Shown here one piece after another: positions 33,501 through 42,131 of a stretch of DNA of 64,000 bases. Origin of the DNA: Photorhabdus bodei (lineage in GTDB: Bacteria > Pseudomonadota > Gammaproteobacteria > Enterobacterales > Enterobacteriaceae); NCBI RefSeq assembly GCF_003287735.1, contig NZ_NSCM01000010.1, positions 1 through 64,000 on the forward strand, given 5' to 3'. The notes beneath the pieces were generated by a model. The model did no database searches, had not been told where the DNA came from, and was given only the letters and a program-made list of their open reading frames with translations. A program made the translations under genes and the position numbers. How positions within the stretch are numbered: the first letter of the stretch is position 1; each line of letters opens with the position of its first letter.

Positions 33501-36500
33501 GCCACGTTGTAACAATTCCTCGTCAGACAACTCCACACTGGCATCGTAACCCGCCAACAACCGCCGCCAAAAAGTGTCGAGATCTGGCGCTTGTGGGAAA
33601 CGGCCAGTCATACCAATAATCGCAATAGCCTTGCTATCCTGAGTCGAAACATCCAACGTTGGTCTTGCTCTCTTTTCAGTGACTATCGGCGGTGTCATTG
33701 CAACTGCAACAGGTGTTTTTTGCTGCGACAGCGTGTCCAGTAGTTGAGCCTGTTGTCGAATGGTGGGATGAGCGAAAATATCGGTCACAGACAAGCCTCC
33801 ACCAAACGCCTCATTCAATTGCTGGAATAGCGCCATAACCCGTAGTGAGTGGCCGCCAGCATCGAAAAAGTTTTCGTCATAACCGATCTCATCCCTCTCC
33901 AGCAGTTCACGCCAGATAGCCTCAACGCGACTGAGTGATGACACGACTTTGGCTGGCAAGGGAGAAGATTGATGCTGACCGGCACGTGTCAGTTTCATTT
34001 CAGCCAACGCTTTCAGATCGACTTTTCCCGTAATGCCGGTAGGCAGGGCATCAAGGAAGAACAGCGCTGTTGGCACCATCACTTCATTAACCTGTTGGCG
34101 TAATTCGCTCAGGATCTCACTGCGGCTGGTTTCGCCGACAATGTATCCCGCCAACTCTTTATTCCCTTGGCTATCGGTGATCGCCAGCGCTTCGGCCTGA
34201 CGTACACCCGGTAACGCACTTAGGGCGGCCCGCACAGCATTCAGTTCAATTCGATGACCACGGATTTTTACCTGACGGTCAACCCGACCAACAAACTCCA
34301 GTGCGCCATCCATGCGTTGGCGCACCATGTCGCCGGTACGGTACATACGAGCCTTTAATTGTGGTGCAAAGCTATCGGGTAAAAACACCTCAGCGGTTTT
34401 TTCATCCATACCCAGATAGCCCTGTGCAACACAGGTTCCCGCTAAATAAAGTTCACCCATTTCCCCCGGTGTCACGGGCTTTCTCTGTTCATCAAGCAGA
34501 TGGAAGCGAACATCGCCCATTGGACGCAGCACTAGATTTTGTCCTTCGGCATGATAATCGGTAAGGGATACCACAATCGCACATTCAGTAGGGCCGTATC
34601 CATTCATCAGCCTGCGCCCTACAGACCAACGTTGGGCGACTTCGGGCATACAAGGTTCACCGGTTACGATAAGCACCTGGAGATTAGGCAGCGGAACTAA
34701 CGGCACTATCGCCAACGCGGAAGGTACAATCCACATATGCGTAATCTGTTTATGTGTCAGCCACTCTGTCAGATCACTGCCAGGCAACAGTTGCTGTTTC
34801 TTACCGAAGACCACGCAAGCACCTGTTGCAAGCGCCGGAAAAATTTCTCCCAACATCACATCAAACACGGGCGAAGAGTACTGCACTATGCGAGAAGAAG
34901 GTTCAAGCCTCAGCTCATCGCGGATGACCAGAATGTTATGGCAGACACTGCGGTGGGTGACAGCAACACCTTTCGGTTTACCCGTTGAGCCAGAAGTGTA
35001 AATAACGTAAGCGCAATCATCCGGCTGACAGATCGCCTCCATAGTCATATAGGGTGCATTGGCTATATCTAACTCATCGATATTAATTGCCGCCAGACCA
35101 AGACGCTGGCACAGAGGCGCTGTTTCATTTCGGCACAATATCGCTTTTATTTTCGCATTATCAATCACATACCGATTTGCTGGTTCGGCGTTATCAGGAG
35201 CCAGTGGCACAAACACCGCGCCGATCCGGTTAATTGCCAGCATCGCCGTGACATTATGTGGATGGTGCCCCATTAGAATGCCAACTCGATCACCTCGGCC
35301 TACACCTACCTGTTGGAGTTGCTGCGCCACATATGCGGTCAATGTATCAAGCTGCTGATAACTCAGACTTAATTCATCACTTTCCAGCGCCACATGTCTG
35401 CCATACCGGGACAGGTTCTGCTGAAACAACTGAAACAATCCCTGTGGCTTATCAGCCATGAGTTCTGGTTGAGTACTACGGCCAGCATTAACCGTCAACA
35501 AATCCGCCAATGCAGTATCTGGTTTTTCAATGATTTGTGGCAACATAGCCAGCAAATACTCACTCATCCGTCCCAGAGTGACGGCAGATAACCCCCCCGG
35601 CATTGCCATAAAGTGAGCGTAAACCTGACCATTTACACGATTAATAGCCAGCTCCAAATCAATTTTGGCGCGATAGTCCCCCAACTCAACATCCGAGACC
35701 TTCATGTCCCCGAATGTTGCATCGTTTGGTTGATCCAGTTCACAGGAGAAAATAGTTTGGAACGCAGGATTTTTACCCGCCACACGCGGCAAATTAAGTG
35801 TCTGCACCAAATAATCGAACGGCAAATCACGATTTTCAAGGATGTCGAGACTAACCTGTCGCGTATGCATTAAGAGTTGCTGAAAAGTTTGCAACTCACG
35901 GCTATTGATACGTACCGGCAAAGTATTAGCAAAGTAGCCAATCAGCGCATTCCATGCAGGTATGGTACGCAGCGACACCGGTGTTCCGACTATAAGATCC
36001 TGCTCATTGCTTTGCTGGCGCAGCAGGAGTGCAAATAAACTCAACCAGACCATAAACGGTGTACAGTTCTGTTCACGAGCCAATTTCTCTACACCTTCAA
36101 CGTACACCTGGGGAACAACACAACTTATTGCAGCCGCTTCGTCAGTTGGCGCAGCCATCTCATTCAGTATCAGAGTAGCTGGCGCATCCGCCAATTGTTG
36201 ACGCCAGAAATGAATCTGTTGCTGTACCGCTGGTTCAGCCAGTCGAGTGCGCTGCCAGGTAATGAAATGCCCATAGTTTGCTTCCAACACGGGTAGCATG
36301 GGTGCTTTACCGGCCAGACGTGCCTGATAGCAATGCCGTAACTCATCAAAAAGTATTGCCAGCGAGCGGCCATCGGAAATAATGTGATGCAGAGTAATAC
36401 AAAGCACATGCTCTTGCGGAGACAATGTAAACAGTACCGCACGGATGAGAGGCCCATTGGCGAGATCGAAACTTGCCATCACTTCTTCTCGCAACTTCGA

Positions 36501-39500
36501 TGCCAGCGCAGACTCACCGCCGGAGATATTCTGTTGGCGCAGGGTTAACGTTAATTCAGACGCAACCTGATAATTGGGTTCAAAACTGGATGTTCCATCC
36601 GATGCGTTTACTTTGCTGACTTGACTGGAGAATGTGGTACGCAATACATCATGACGTTGCACTACATCATTCAGCGCCTGCATTAACGCACTAAAATGCA
36701 GATTACCATGCAGACGCAATGTGAAAGGCACGTTGTAACTGCAATCATCCGGCCGTTGCATGGCAATCAACCACAAACTGCGCTGACCGAATGAGAGTAA
36801 ATCACTGACCTGCGAAACGTGCTGCACAGTAACACTCTGTTTCGCACCGCTCTTTTCAATACTGTCCTTTTCAATACTATCCTTTTCAATACTATCCTTT
36901 TCAATACTGTCCAGTAACGAGGCCAACCCGGCGATAGTCGGATGATTGAAAATAGTGGAAAGCTTAAGCTGAACATTAAATGTCTTATTGATCTGTGTAA
37001 TCAGATTGGCAGCAATTAATGAATTGCCACCACAATAGAAGAAATTATCTTCCGTACCGATGACCTGAACCCCTAATGCTGTTCTCCATAATGCCAGCAA
37101 TTGTTCTTCACGGGCGTTAGCTGGTTCTGTCATAGATTCCTGATTTTCTGGTAGCGAAAAATCTGGAACTTGCAAGCGCTTGCGATCAACCTTCCCGTTG
37201 GGGGTGGTTGGTAATTTATCGAGAAACACCAAAGCACGTGGCATCATATGGCCGGGTAGCCGCAGGGACAAATAACCACGTAACTTGTCAGTATCAGCCG
37301 ATGACACAACATAGGCGACCAGTACTTTATTATTTGTACTGTCATTACAGGCGACAACCGCACACTGGTGCACATCTGCGTGTTCCAGTAATGCACTCTC
37401 CACCTCGCCTAACTCGACGCGAAAACCGCGAATTTTAACCTGATGATCACTGCGTCCCATGAAATCAATAGTGCCGTCAGCCAGGAAACAGCAAATGTCT
37501 GAGGTACGATAGAATCGTGTACTACTATTATTGTTATTGTCTGCCACAAAACTGTCTGCCACAAAACGGCCTTGGCTATCGAATTTGCCGGTAATAAATT
37601 TCTCTGCCGTGAGTTGAGGATTATTGAGATATCCTTTTGCTACGGTAACACCCGCAATCAACAATTCACCACTAACGCCAATCGGCACTTGTTGCAGGTG
37701 TTTATCAACAATGAATAGCTCACAGCTAGCCAGCGGCCTACCCAATGGAATTACTCGCCCGGCTTCCAATGGATGTGTTTCCGGATCAAAAACAGTGCTA
37801 TCAATGGTTGCTTCAGTTACACCGTAAGAACCCAGAATACGCGTGTCTGGGCGGCACAGCGCTTGTGCTGCATGCAGCTCATGACCGAACCAGACATCAG
37901 CTCCACATACCAGTGTTGATAATCCATCCAGACGTTTCCCATTATCCTGACAGAACTGAATTAATTGACGCAGTACCACAGGAGGAAAATCACCGAAGGT
38001 CACGCCTTCGCTCATCATTAAGCGGTGCATTTCAGGGGCATCTAGCAACCACTCACGCGGACACATAACCAAGCATCCACCACAGCCCAGAGTACGACTG
38101 AAATCCCCTATACTGAGATCGAAAATCGGTGCGGCAAGTTGTAGTGATACCGGCTCACCGGGTTGGGTGAAACGATAGTCATGGCACCAGGCATGGAACG
38201 ATGCATGCAGACTACCGTGGCTTACCTCTACTCCTTTTGGATTACCGGTTGAACCAGAAGTGTAAATAACATAGGCTGAATCACTCTCCTGAACTGACCA
38301 GATTGGCTGCACATCCGGCGGCGCTGGTTGACGAAACAGCCCATCAACTTCCAGCACAATGGCACGAAAATCAAGCAAACCAACAGCATCCTGTTCACTG
38401 GTGAGGATCAGTACTGGCTGTGCATCATTTATCTTATCGGCGAAGCGAGGATCAGAGGGGGACAACGGCACATAAACCGCACCGGCAGAGAGAATAGCGT
38501 AAAAAGAGATGACAATTTCTGGCCGGTAGCTCATCAATACTGCAACCCGGCTACCCGGCCCAACGCCACACTGGCGCATCTTCGCGAGCAGGCATTGCGC
38601 GTACTCGTCCAGTTGAGCATAGGTGAAACGTTGATCACGCCAAACAATAGCTCGTGCATCTGGATTATTACGCACCTGTGACTTGATGCGTTCAGCTACC
38701 GAAATAAACTCCAATACCGGCAGAGGTTCTGCTGGCCGGGAGAAGCGAGCCAGTGTTTCCAGCTCTTCTGGCGGCAACATGCTACATTTGGCGACAGAAC
38801 GCTCAGGTTCACTTAACAATGTATCCAACAATTTCTCATAGTGATTCACCATGCGAGTAATGGTGAGGTTATCAAATAAATCGGTATCAAACTCAACCAG
38901 ACAAAGTAGTGAATTTGGGGATTCTTCTATCGATAACGTCAAATCATATTTAGCAGTACCAGAATGGATAAATTGTACTTCTGCTGCTAACCCATCCAGT
39001 TGCAATGCTTGTCCCGGACTCTTCAAATAATCAAACATAATCTGAAAAACAGGGGGATGACTCAGAGAACGCAGGGGTTGTACCACATCGACGATCTCAT
39101 CAAACGGCAAATCAGCATTTTCATATGCATCAAGCAATATATCGCGCGCTTGAACTAATAGATCACTGAAACTTATCTCTTCGTTAAAGCGAAAACGCAA
39201 CGGTAATAAATTGATAAAAAAGCCAAGGCGGACATGCTCATCAATACTGTGACGATTCGCAAATGGACTGCCAATAACGATGTCGTCATCATGTGAATAA
39301 CGATTCAGCAATACGGCAAAAGCGGAAATTGCCACCATATAAGGTGTTAGTCCATAACGTTGGCAGATTTTAGAAATACGTCCAACGAGAGATAAAGGAA
39401 GTGATTTCTGATATACCGCACCACGTCCCCGTTGTTCTAATAGCCGTGGCCGATCGGTGGGTAATTTATGTAGTTCAGGCAATTCCGCCAGCTGTTTTCT

Positions 39501-40115
39501 CCAATAATCGCGTAAGCGTTGCCGACGAGCGCTATTCATATGAATATTTATTACAGAGTCACTGGCATGCGGGTAGGTAATTGTCGCCAACTTAGGCTGT
39601 TGACCTACTTTATACTGGTTATAGGCATGGCTAAAATCATTAAGAAAAACGTGAGTCGACCAATCATCAAATACAATGTGGTGAAGTGTAAATATCAACT
39701 GATGATCGTTCTCTTGCCGGCGAAGCAGTAAATAACGAAAAGGCAAATCGTTATTGAGATTAAAACAATATCTGGCTTCGTTATCACAGATAGACTGTAC
39801 TTTGGTTTCGCGTTCCTCTGGGGAATAATCGCTGAGATCACTGATACGTAATTCAGGCCACTGCGGATTCAATGCTATCTGCAATTCTCCATTGAGAACA
39901 TGAAATTGTGAACGCAACACCGGATGGCGTTCAATCATAAAAATAATAGCTTGTTCAAGCGCTTCCTTATTTAACAAACCATGCAAACGTAACGAAAATG
40001 GCACGTTATATAATGCTAAGTCCATATTTCCTTGGCTGATGAACCATAGCCTGCGTTGAGCAGGCGTTGGCAATAAGAATGGAACATTCGGTAAGGTGTT
40101 TGAATAATTACTCAC
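27588..40115 (-). CDS. glbC: Hybrid NRPS-PKS GlbC (syrbactin core synthetase)
   Basis: About 4175 residues from GTG 40115. Domains, from active-site motifs: C1 (HHIVFDDW near 150), A1 (near 620; code residues D-L-G-D-V-G-S-I-D, fitting a basic side chain), T1 (CGGNSL near 1025), C2 (HHIISDG near 1250), A2 (near 1705), T2 (AGGHSL near 2085), KS (TACSSS near 2330), AT (GHSLGE near 2780, HAFHS indicating malonyl), DH (DEHRIFAGQG near 3090), KR (GGLGGIG near 3570), T3 (near 3825), TE (GHSLGG near 3975). This predicts hydroxylysine, an amino acid (alanine in glidobactin), malonate extension with reduction and dehydration, then macrolactamisation. The longer frame from ATG 40202 begins MPGVPGVPGV inside a 9-bp tandem repeat and lacks a good ribosome site, whereas GTG 40115 has AGGA 8 bases upstream. 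Confidence 0.95.
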   Translation of the reverse strand: MSNYSNTLPNVPFLLPTPAQRRLWFISQGNMDLALYNVPFSLRLHGLLNKEALEQAIIFMIERHPVLRSQFHVLNGELQIALNPQWPELRISDLSDYSPEERETKVQSICDNEARYCFNLNNDLPFRYLLLRRQENDHQLIFTLHHIVFDDWSTHVFLNDFSHAYNQYKVGQQPKLATITYPHASDSVINIHMNSARRQRLRDYWRKQLAELPELHKLPTDRPRLLEQRGRGAVYQKSLPLSLVGRISKICQRYGLTPYMVAISAFAVLLNRYSHDDDIVIGSPFANRHSIDEHVRLGFFINLLPLRFRFNEEISFSDLLVQARDILLDAYENADLPFDEIVDVVQPLRSLSHPPVFQIMFDYLKSPGQALQLDGLAAEVQFIHSGTAKYDLTLSIEESPNSLLCLVEFDTDLFDNLTITRMVNHYEKLLDTLLSEPERSVAKCSMLPPEELETLARFSRPAEPLPVLEFISVAERIKSQVRNNPDARAIVWRDQRFTYAQLDEYAQCLLAKMRQCGVGPGSRVAVLMSYRPEIVISFYAILSAGAVYVPLSPSDPRFADKINDAQPVLILTSEQDAVGLLDFRAIVLEVDGLFRQPAPPDVQPIWSVQESDSAYVIYTSGSTGNPKGVEVSHGSLHASFHAWCHDYRFTQPGEPVSLQLAAPIFDLSIGDFSRTLGCGGCLVMCPREWLLDAPEMHRLMMSEGVTFGDFPPVVLRQLIQFCQDNGKRLDGLSTLVCGADVWFGHELHAAQALCRPDTRILGSYGVTEATIDSTVFDPETHPLEAGRVIPLGRPLASCELFIVDKHLQQVPIGVSGELLIAGVTVAKGYLNNPQLTAEKFITGKFDSQGRFVADSFVADNNNNSSTRFYRTSDICCFLADGTIDFMGRSDHQVKIRGFRVELGEVESALLEHADVHQCAVVACNDSTNNKVLVAYVVSSADTDKLRGYLSLRLPGHMMPRALVFLDKLPTTPNGKVDRKRLQVPDFSLPENQESMTEPANAREEQLLALWRTALGVQVIGTEDNFFYCGGNSLIAANLITQINKTFNVQLKLSTIFNHPTIAGLASLLDSIEKDSIEKDSIEKDSIEKSGAKQSVTVQHVSQVSDLLSFGQRSLWLIAMQRPDDCSYNVPFTLRLHGNLHFSALMQALNDVVQRHDVLRTTFSSQVSKVNASDGTSSFEPNYQVASELTLTLRQQNISGGESALASKLREEVMASFDLANGPLIRAVLFTLSPQEHVLCITLHHIISDGRSLAILFDELRHCYQARLAGKAPMLPVLEANYGHFITWQRTRLAEPAVQQQIHFWRQQLADAPATLILNEMAAPTDEAAAISCVVPQVYVEGVEKLAREQNCTPFMVWLSLFALLLRQQSNEQDLIVGTPVSLRTIPAWNALIGYFANTLPVRINSRELQTFQQLLMHTRQVSLDILENRDLPFDYLVQTLNLPRVAGKNPAFQTIFSCELDQPNDATFGDMKVSDVELGDYRAKIDLELAINRVNGQVYAHFMAMPGGLSAVTLGRMSEYLLAMLPQIIEKPDTALADLLTVNAGRSTQPELMADKPQGLFQLFQQNLSRYGRHVALESDELSLSYQQLDTLTAYVAQQLQQVGVGRGDRVGILMGHHPHNVTAMLAINRIGAVFVPLAPDNAEPANRYVIDNAKIKAILCRNETAPLCQRLGLAAINIDELDIANAPYMTMEAICQPDDCAYVIYTSGSTGKPKGVAVTHRSVCHNILVIRDELRLEPSSRIVQYSSPVFDVMLGEIFPALATGACVVFGKKQQLLPGSDLTEWLTHKQITHMWIVPSALAIVPLVPLPNLQVLIVTGEPCMPEVAQRWSVGRRLMNGYGPTECAIVVSLTDYHAEGQNLVLRPMGDVRFHLLDEQRKPVTPGEMGELYLAGTCVAQGYLGMDEKTAEVFLPDSFAPQLKARMYRTGDMVRQRMDGALEFVGRVDRQVKIRGHRIELNAVRAALSALPGVRQAEALAITDSQGNKELAGYIVGETSRSEILSELRQQVNEVMVPTALFFLDALPTGITGKVDLKALAEMKLTRAGQHQSSPLPAKVVSSLSRVEAIWRELLERDEIGYDENFFDAGGHSLRVMALFQQLNEAFGGGLSVTDIFAHPTIRQQAQLLDTLSQQKTPVAVAMTPPIVTEKRARPTLDVSTQDSKAIAIIGMTGRFPQAPDLDTFWRRLLAGYDASVELSDEELLQRGVDPALLSHPQFVRRARLLEGCAEFDARFFGYSSREAQVMDPQQRLFLEMAWETLELSGYGNDSTPRSVGVFGSSGFNYYLLENVMPNKDRMHLDPGQWQIGNDKDFIATRTAYKLNLSGPAVSIGTACSSSLTAIHFACESLRRGECDMALAGAVALDPQQVGFVHVSGGIMSPDGLCRPFDAAANGTASGSGGGMILLKRLSAALEDGDTIHAVIKGSAVNNDGAQKVSYTAPSIDGQSSVIKDALRNAGVLPASISYIEAHGTATSLGDPVEIRALTQAFLEQSDGEVLPVGSCAIGSVKGNIGHIDAAAGIAGVIKTVLALRHQTLPPSIHYHQANPAIHFEQTPFSVINTACPWPQTSKPRRAGVSSFGIGGTNAHLILEEAPRQQDVRILDDERWHLLPISAKTPQALIQQGERLAVALTTGNEPLADIAGTLQQGRSAFSERAFVVGRDREQLINQLRRLSPQTKTMSRKQQPRSVIFMFPGQGSQSIEMGQSLYLRNGVFRQQFDRCAELLQPHIKLDIRQLIYPQSERDNAVNRLNATRYTQPALFTVEYALACQLQAWGITPQAMIGHSLGELVAACVGGMLELEDTLALVANRAAIMQRQPTGAMLAVQASSERMVSLAPECEFAALNGPEQCVITGSHDNIAVLEEQCNKAGISYRRLTTSHAFHSSLMDAAAQQMREFSAGFTLQSSTIPMISNISGSWFSEQDRDNSGYWGDHLRRQVRFYDGILTLLNHFDNPILLEVGPGRALTSMLKDLQQNGQAQTLTTMRHTHQQKLDEEVLFNTIGQLWQQGVAIDWAAFGHSHKLHRVMLPVHPLQRQHLWLEHPVTTSAAVISTQQRKLPIFTQLSDREGATQFTCKLDDNVWFIDEHRIFAGQGVLPGTGCLELVRRAFNELQPGGTATFSEVYFPSPLVLSSGVERQIRISLTTIDRSFAFTLESRDDGNDMWQLHANGNVTAICSPPAEIVSPYELRRNLQLEEVAEAPERFNQAFADYGPRWQCIAGVWMGDRCALAQLRLNQAFIDDLPDIALHPALLDLGTVFLHACLLPGDASIPFHYGSLTLHQPLCAEFYSLAVETAPRTYDITLFSWDESQNCKQVLVEIHGYNLRQFNSLPFQPANESNVVRWCRYPRWLPKPLGEAKQNRAPWLIFGAQAAELSDLWEAAAPGSIVVEDADEFLQQSTYRFRLRKDQPEDYQRLIDCLIQQQMLPERIIWCWTAAGISQPEAAFEQLAAAIKALTGHHRVFNITLISRGLQAAKVLEACNAAPALGLLGILVAEYPGCSARHIDLDDDTFATYQSLIAELYTDMQPEEATEGIPVTSITLKQGERELQTFTELDEIPHRQILRDGGVYLITGGLGGIGQSLARHISNKCSKVKLGILSRRGTHAASEALLDVLRKSGAEIMMLCADVADGVALNEALAQMRARFGAINGVIHSAGIEASGLLAHGTSQDWRHVMAAKVSGTQQLMTAMSQDSLDFVLLCSSLASLVGGMGQADYAAANRYLDAVAHYWRQQAIPVTSVNWDTWAEVGMAVDYAARRQESVIGLSNQEGCAIFDLAIAGREAQVVVSKLTPVRRVQLQNSSAISDSASPEEAVRQLWYELLGEETINLEDDFFELGGHSLLATQMISRLRDHFQHCLTLAEFLEQPTMARVVRSLSDDKKSLAPENAHIRYCLVPINHGGNGNYSPFFCVPGMGGNVTQFMPLAAALPRELPFIGMQYLGLDGKTAPHQSVEEIATHYIACLRSAQKQGPYHIGGHSLGGKVAYEIARQLHAEGESIGSLVLLDSAAPPYAPVPYQEDADIAKVILGIFAYYTDRLEMIDSLDDDEMRALPREALLSYIKEQLKRFSLIQAQNDMGSINGLFNVYRAASDMSPKYRPIPVQLPIPMLLVKAVEPLPKGVVVPEIRETNAWGWEKFSSLPIRIAEVPGNHYSCLMEEHVAHVSQAIIHHFPSIIKGGQV
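36852..36911 (-). repeat. Four 15-bp tandem repeats inside glbC (Asp-Ser-Ile-Glu-Lys units)
   Basis: Four direct units of CTTTTCAATACTRTC, in frame, encode four DSIEK pentapeptides. They lie in the linker between T1 and C2 of GlbC. Units differ only at one wobble position. In-frame copy-number change by slippage would lengthen or shorten the flexible linker without breaking the enzyme. Confidence 0.95.
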
Positions 40116-40172
40116 AAAATTTTTCCTAAGATAAAAAGATTTTTGCAGCTTAGTGATTGCCGTAAAAACTAT

Positions 40173-40208
40173 CACTCCTGGCACTCCTGGCACTCCTGGC
40201 ACTCCTGG
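40173..40208. repeat. Four 9-bp tandem repeats between glbB and glbC
   Basis: Four perfect CACTCCTGG units. They lie in the 120-base gap between glbB and the preferred glbC start. Because units are multiples of three, the longer glbC frame stays open across them, which explains its false MPGVPGVPG start. Confidence 0.95.
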
Positions 40209-40235
40209 TTGTCAGCCACTTTCATGGTAAAAGAG

Positions 40236-41054
40236 CTACTGGGAACGCCTATCACTCTGTTCTAGCGGGGTGAAATCAATCAGAATGATAGTGCGAACGC
40301 CAACGCTGGCATTTTCATCGCAAGTTACGGGATTGATATAATGACAAATCGCTGCATCATCGATGATGTAGCTATCAAGGGGATCATTAAGGAGAAAACG
40401 AGTTATCTCATGAGCAGGGACTTCTTCAAGCTGGCAATTTGCATAAGAAGGGGGTGCGATATGCGTTGCACCGCCTTCGACATTGTAACGTTCAATCAAA
40501 TGTACAGCAGTGAACGGCTGACCGTCACGATGAAAACAGTTAGGCGTAATTTTTGCCGGTTTACCAGGTAGTGCCTGCATTCTGATCAGATGCACACCAC
40601 ACAGCAAACGGGAATAATGCTCTGCCATGCCGGTTAGACTTAGATCGTGCCAAATGAGTTTATTAAGTAGTCCTTTATTAAGTATCTCATCAGACATGCG
40701 CAGGAATTTGCGTACTACACCACCAAATTCAGGTTGATATTCACTTCCCTGATGATAATCAATCTCTATGCTATCATCGGGCTGCGGATAACCTGTTTTC
40801 CAATGAATAGTTTCTGTTTCACGGCTCCACACTCCTTCACAATAACTGCGGTGACGACCATCTTCACCAAATCGATCTAACGGCAGTGACTTCGATAATT
40901 CACACAGAGAGATAAGATCGATTTTTTCACTGTCAGAAAGGTCAAGATCGGTGGCATTGAAAGTGGCAAACCCTTGTTGCTGCAAGCTGTTGCGGATATG
41001 TGCGGCAGTAAGACGGTAACTATTTGGTGCGTTAATAAATATATTCCAGCCCAT
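40236..41054 (-). CDS. glbB: Fe(II)/2-oxoglutarate dioxygenase, probable lysine 4-hydroxylase GlbB
   Basis: A 272-residue protein. The iron-binding facial triad is likely H-x-D in CFHRDGQPFTAVHLI (about residue 174) with a distal His in DDAAICHYINPV (about 240), and a 2-oxoglutarate-binding Arg near SVGVRTIILIDF. In glidobactin clusters the GlbB family hydroxylates free lysine at C4 before incorporation. The gene is first in the minus-strand unit, directly before glbC, as expected. A glidobactin-type product is therefore likely. Function is inferred from family and context. Confidence 0.9.
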   Translation of the reverse strand: MGWNIFINAPNSYRLTAAHIRNSLQQQGFATFNATDLDLSDSEKIDLISLCELSKSLPLDRFGEDGRHRSYCEGVWSRETETIHWKTGYPQPDDSIEIDYHQGSEYQPEFGGVVRKFLRMSDEILNKGLLNKLIWHDLSLTGMAEHYSRLLCGVHLIRMQALPGKPAKITPNCFHRDGQPFTAVHLIERYNVEGGATHIAPPSYANCQLEEVPAHEITRFLLNDPLDSYIIDDAAICHYINPVTCDENASVGVRTIILIDFTPLEQSDRRSQ

Positions 41055-41324
41055 TGTAATATCTCTTTATTAGGGTGAACTACGATGACATCGTATTAAA
41101 TTAATTACGATATCTTAGGAAAAACCAGTTAATACTAATTAACTTAAAAGATTATTTAGTTATATTTAATGATTTAAAAAAACACCTATAAATAAGAATA
41201 TCTCGATTTTGCATAGTAAGTGCAACAACATTGCCATGCTTTTTGTCGATCTACAAAATCAATCAATCAATTTCTGACAAATCAGATAGTAAAGAATATT
41301 GCTAGATAAATGAGAGAGATAATT
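41055..41324 (-). promoter_or_regulatory. Upstream region of the syrbactin operon
   Basis: About 270 AT-rich bases before glbB should contain its promoter. I could not fix the -10 and -35 elements. No regulator gene is adjacent. Confidence 0.35.
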
Positions 41325-41654
41325 TTAAATCAATAGGCCATTAGACAAATCTACTATATACCTGTCATCCTTCAAGTTGCCTCTTTGTTGGCTGCACTCA
41401 CTCACCCCGGTCACATAGTTATCTATGCTCCCGGGGATTCGCTCCCTTGCCGCCGCGATGCATCTTGAAATCCATAAGGTATAGTATAACAACCGTTTTT
41501 TGAGTGAATTAATCACCTCAATAGCATTGCCTTTCTTGCTGGGTGAAACAATAGCATCCTCCGACAATACTTTGACATCCATCTTTCCTTTATCATCCCT
41601 GGCTAGCAGCGCATAAGGATTAGTAAAGTCAATTTTTTTATCTAAATTCTTCAC
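41325..41654 (-). pseudogene. Truncated unknown gene whose 3' part is an ERIC element
   Basis: About 56 native residues starting KNLDKKIDFTNPYALLAR, then about 43 residues translated from ERIC element 4 and about 10 beyond it. A GTG start would be needed and no strong ribosome site is visible. The native part is not recognised. It is probably a remnant of a gene cut by the ERIC. Confidence 0.4.
41357..41484 (-). repeat. ERIC element 4 (reverse orientation)
   Basis: A full-length ERIC copy read on the minus strand, with ends TATACCTGTCATCC and CCATAAGGTATAG as seen on the plus strand. It lies inside an open reading frame. Confidence 0.95.
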
Positions 41655-42004
41655 TGATCATTTCATGACTCGAAAATCCTAACTCATTATTAAACATCAT
41701 TATTTTAACCCTTTATTTAATGGGTGAAGCGCCTTTGCTGTAACTTCCGTCAATCATATAAACAGCCTAACAATAAAAATATTTTCACTAAAATTTAATT
41801 AGAAAATAGATCTCAGAATATACAATGTCAACTTGGGTTTTTATTTTTTATTTGGCAAAAAAAATTTACATATAAAGGGGTGTTAGAATATTATATTATT
41901 TTTAATTGATTTTAAATCTGGTATATCATCAACTCAAGAAATTAATGGACTATCTAGTACCAGTTTAGCTAGTAAAGGCTTGTCAGTAATAAAATTCTGC
42001 CTTT
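41655..42004. other. AT-rich stretch between ERIC elements
   Basis: About 350 bases with no supported gene. Confidence 0.4.
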
Positions 42005-42131
42005 TATACCCGTCATCTTTCAAGTTGCCTCTTTGTTGGCTGCACTCGCTCACCCCGGTCACATAGTTATCTATGCTTCCGGGGATTCACTCCCTTGCCG
42101 TCGCGATGCATCTTGAAATCCATAGGGTATA
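42005..42131 (-). repeat. ERIC element 5 (reverse orientation)
   Basis: A second reverse-oriented ERIC, about 520 bases from element 4, with small sequence differences from it (GCTTCCGGGGATTCACTCCC). Confidence 0.94.

Noticed and set aside
40116..40202. N-terminal extension MPGVPGVPGV of GlbC as a collagen-like or leader segment
   Set aside because: It is translation of a 9-bp intergenic tandem repeat; a better start with ribosome site is GTG 40115.
23106..41054. A novel NRPS/PKS system
   Set aside because: Domain order, the threonine code of GlbF and the dioxygenase neighbour agree with the known glidobactin/luminmycin clusters, so the system is described.
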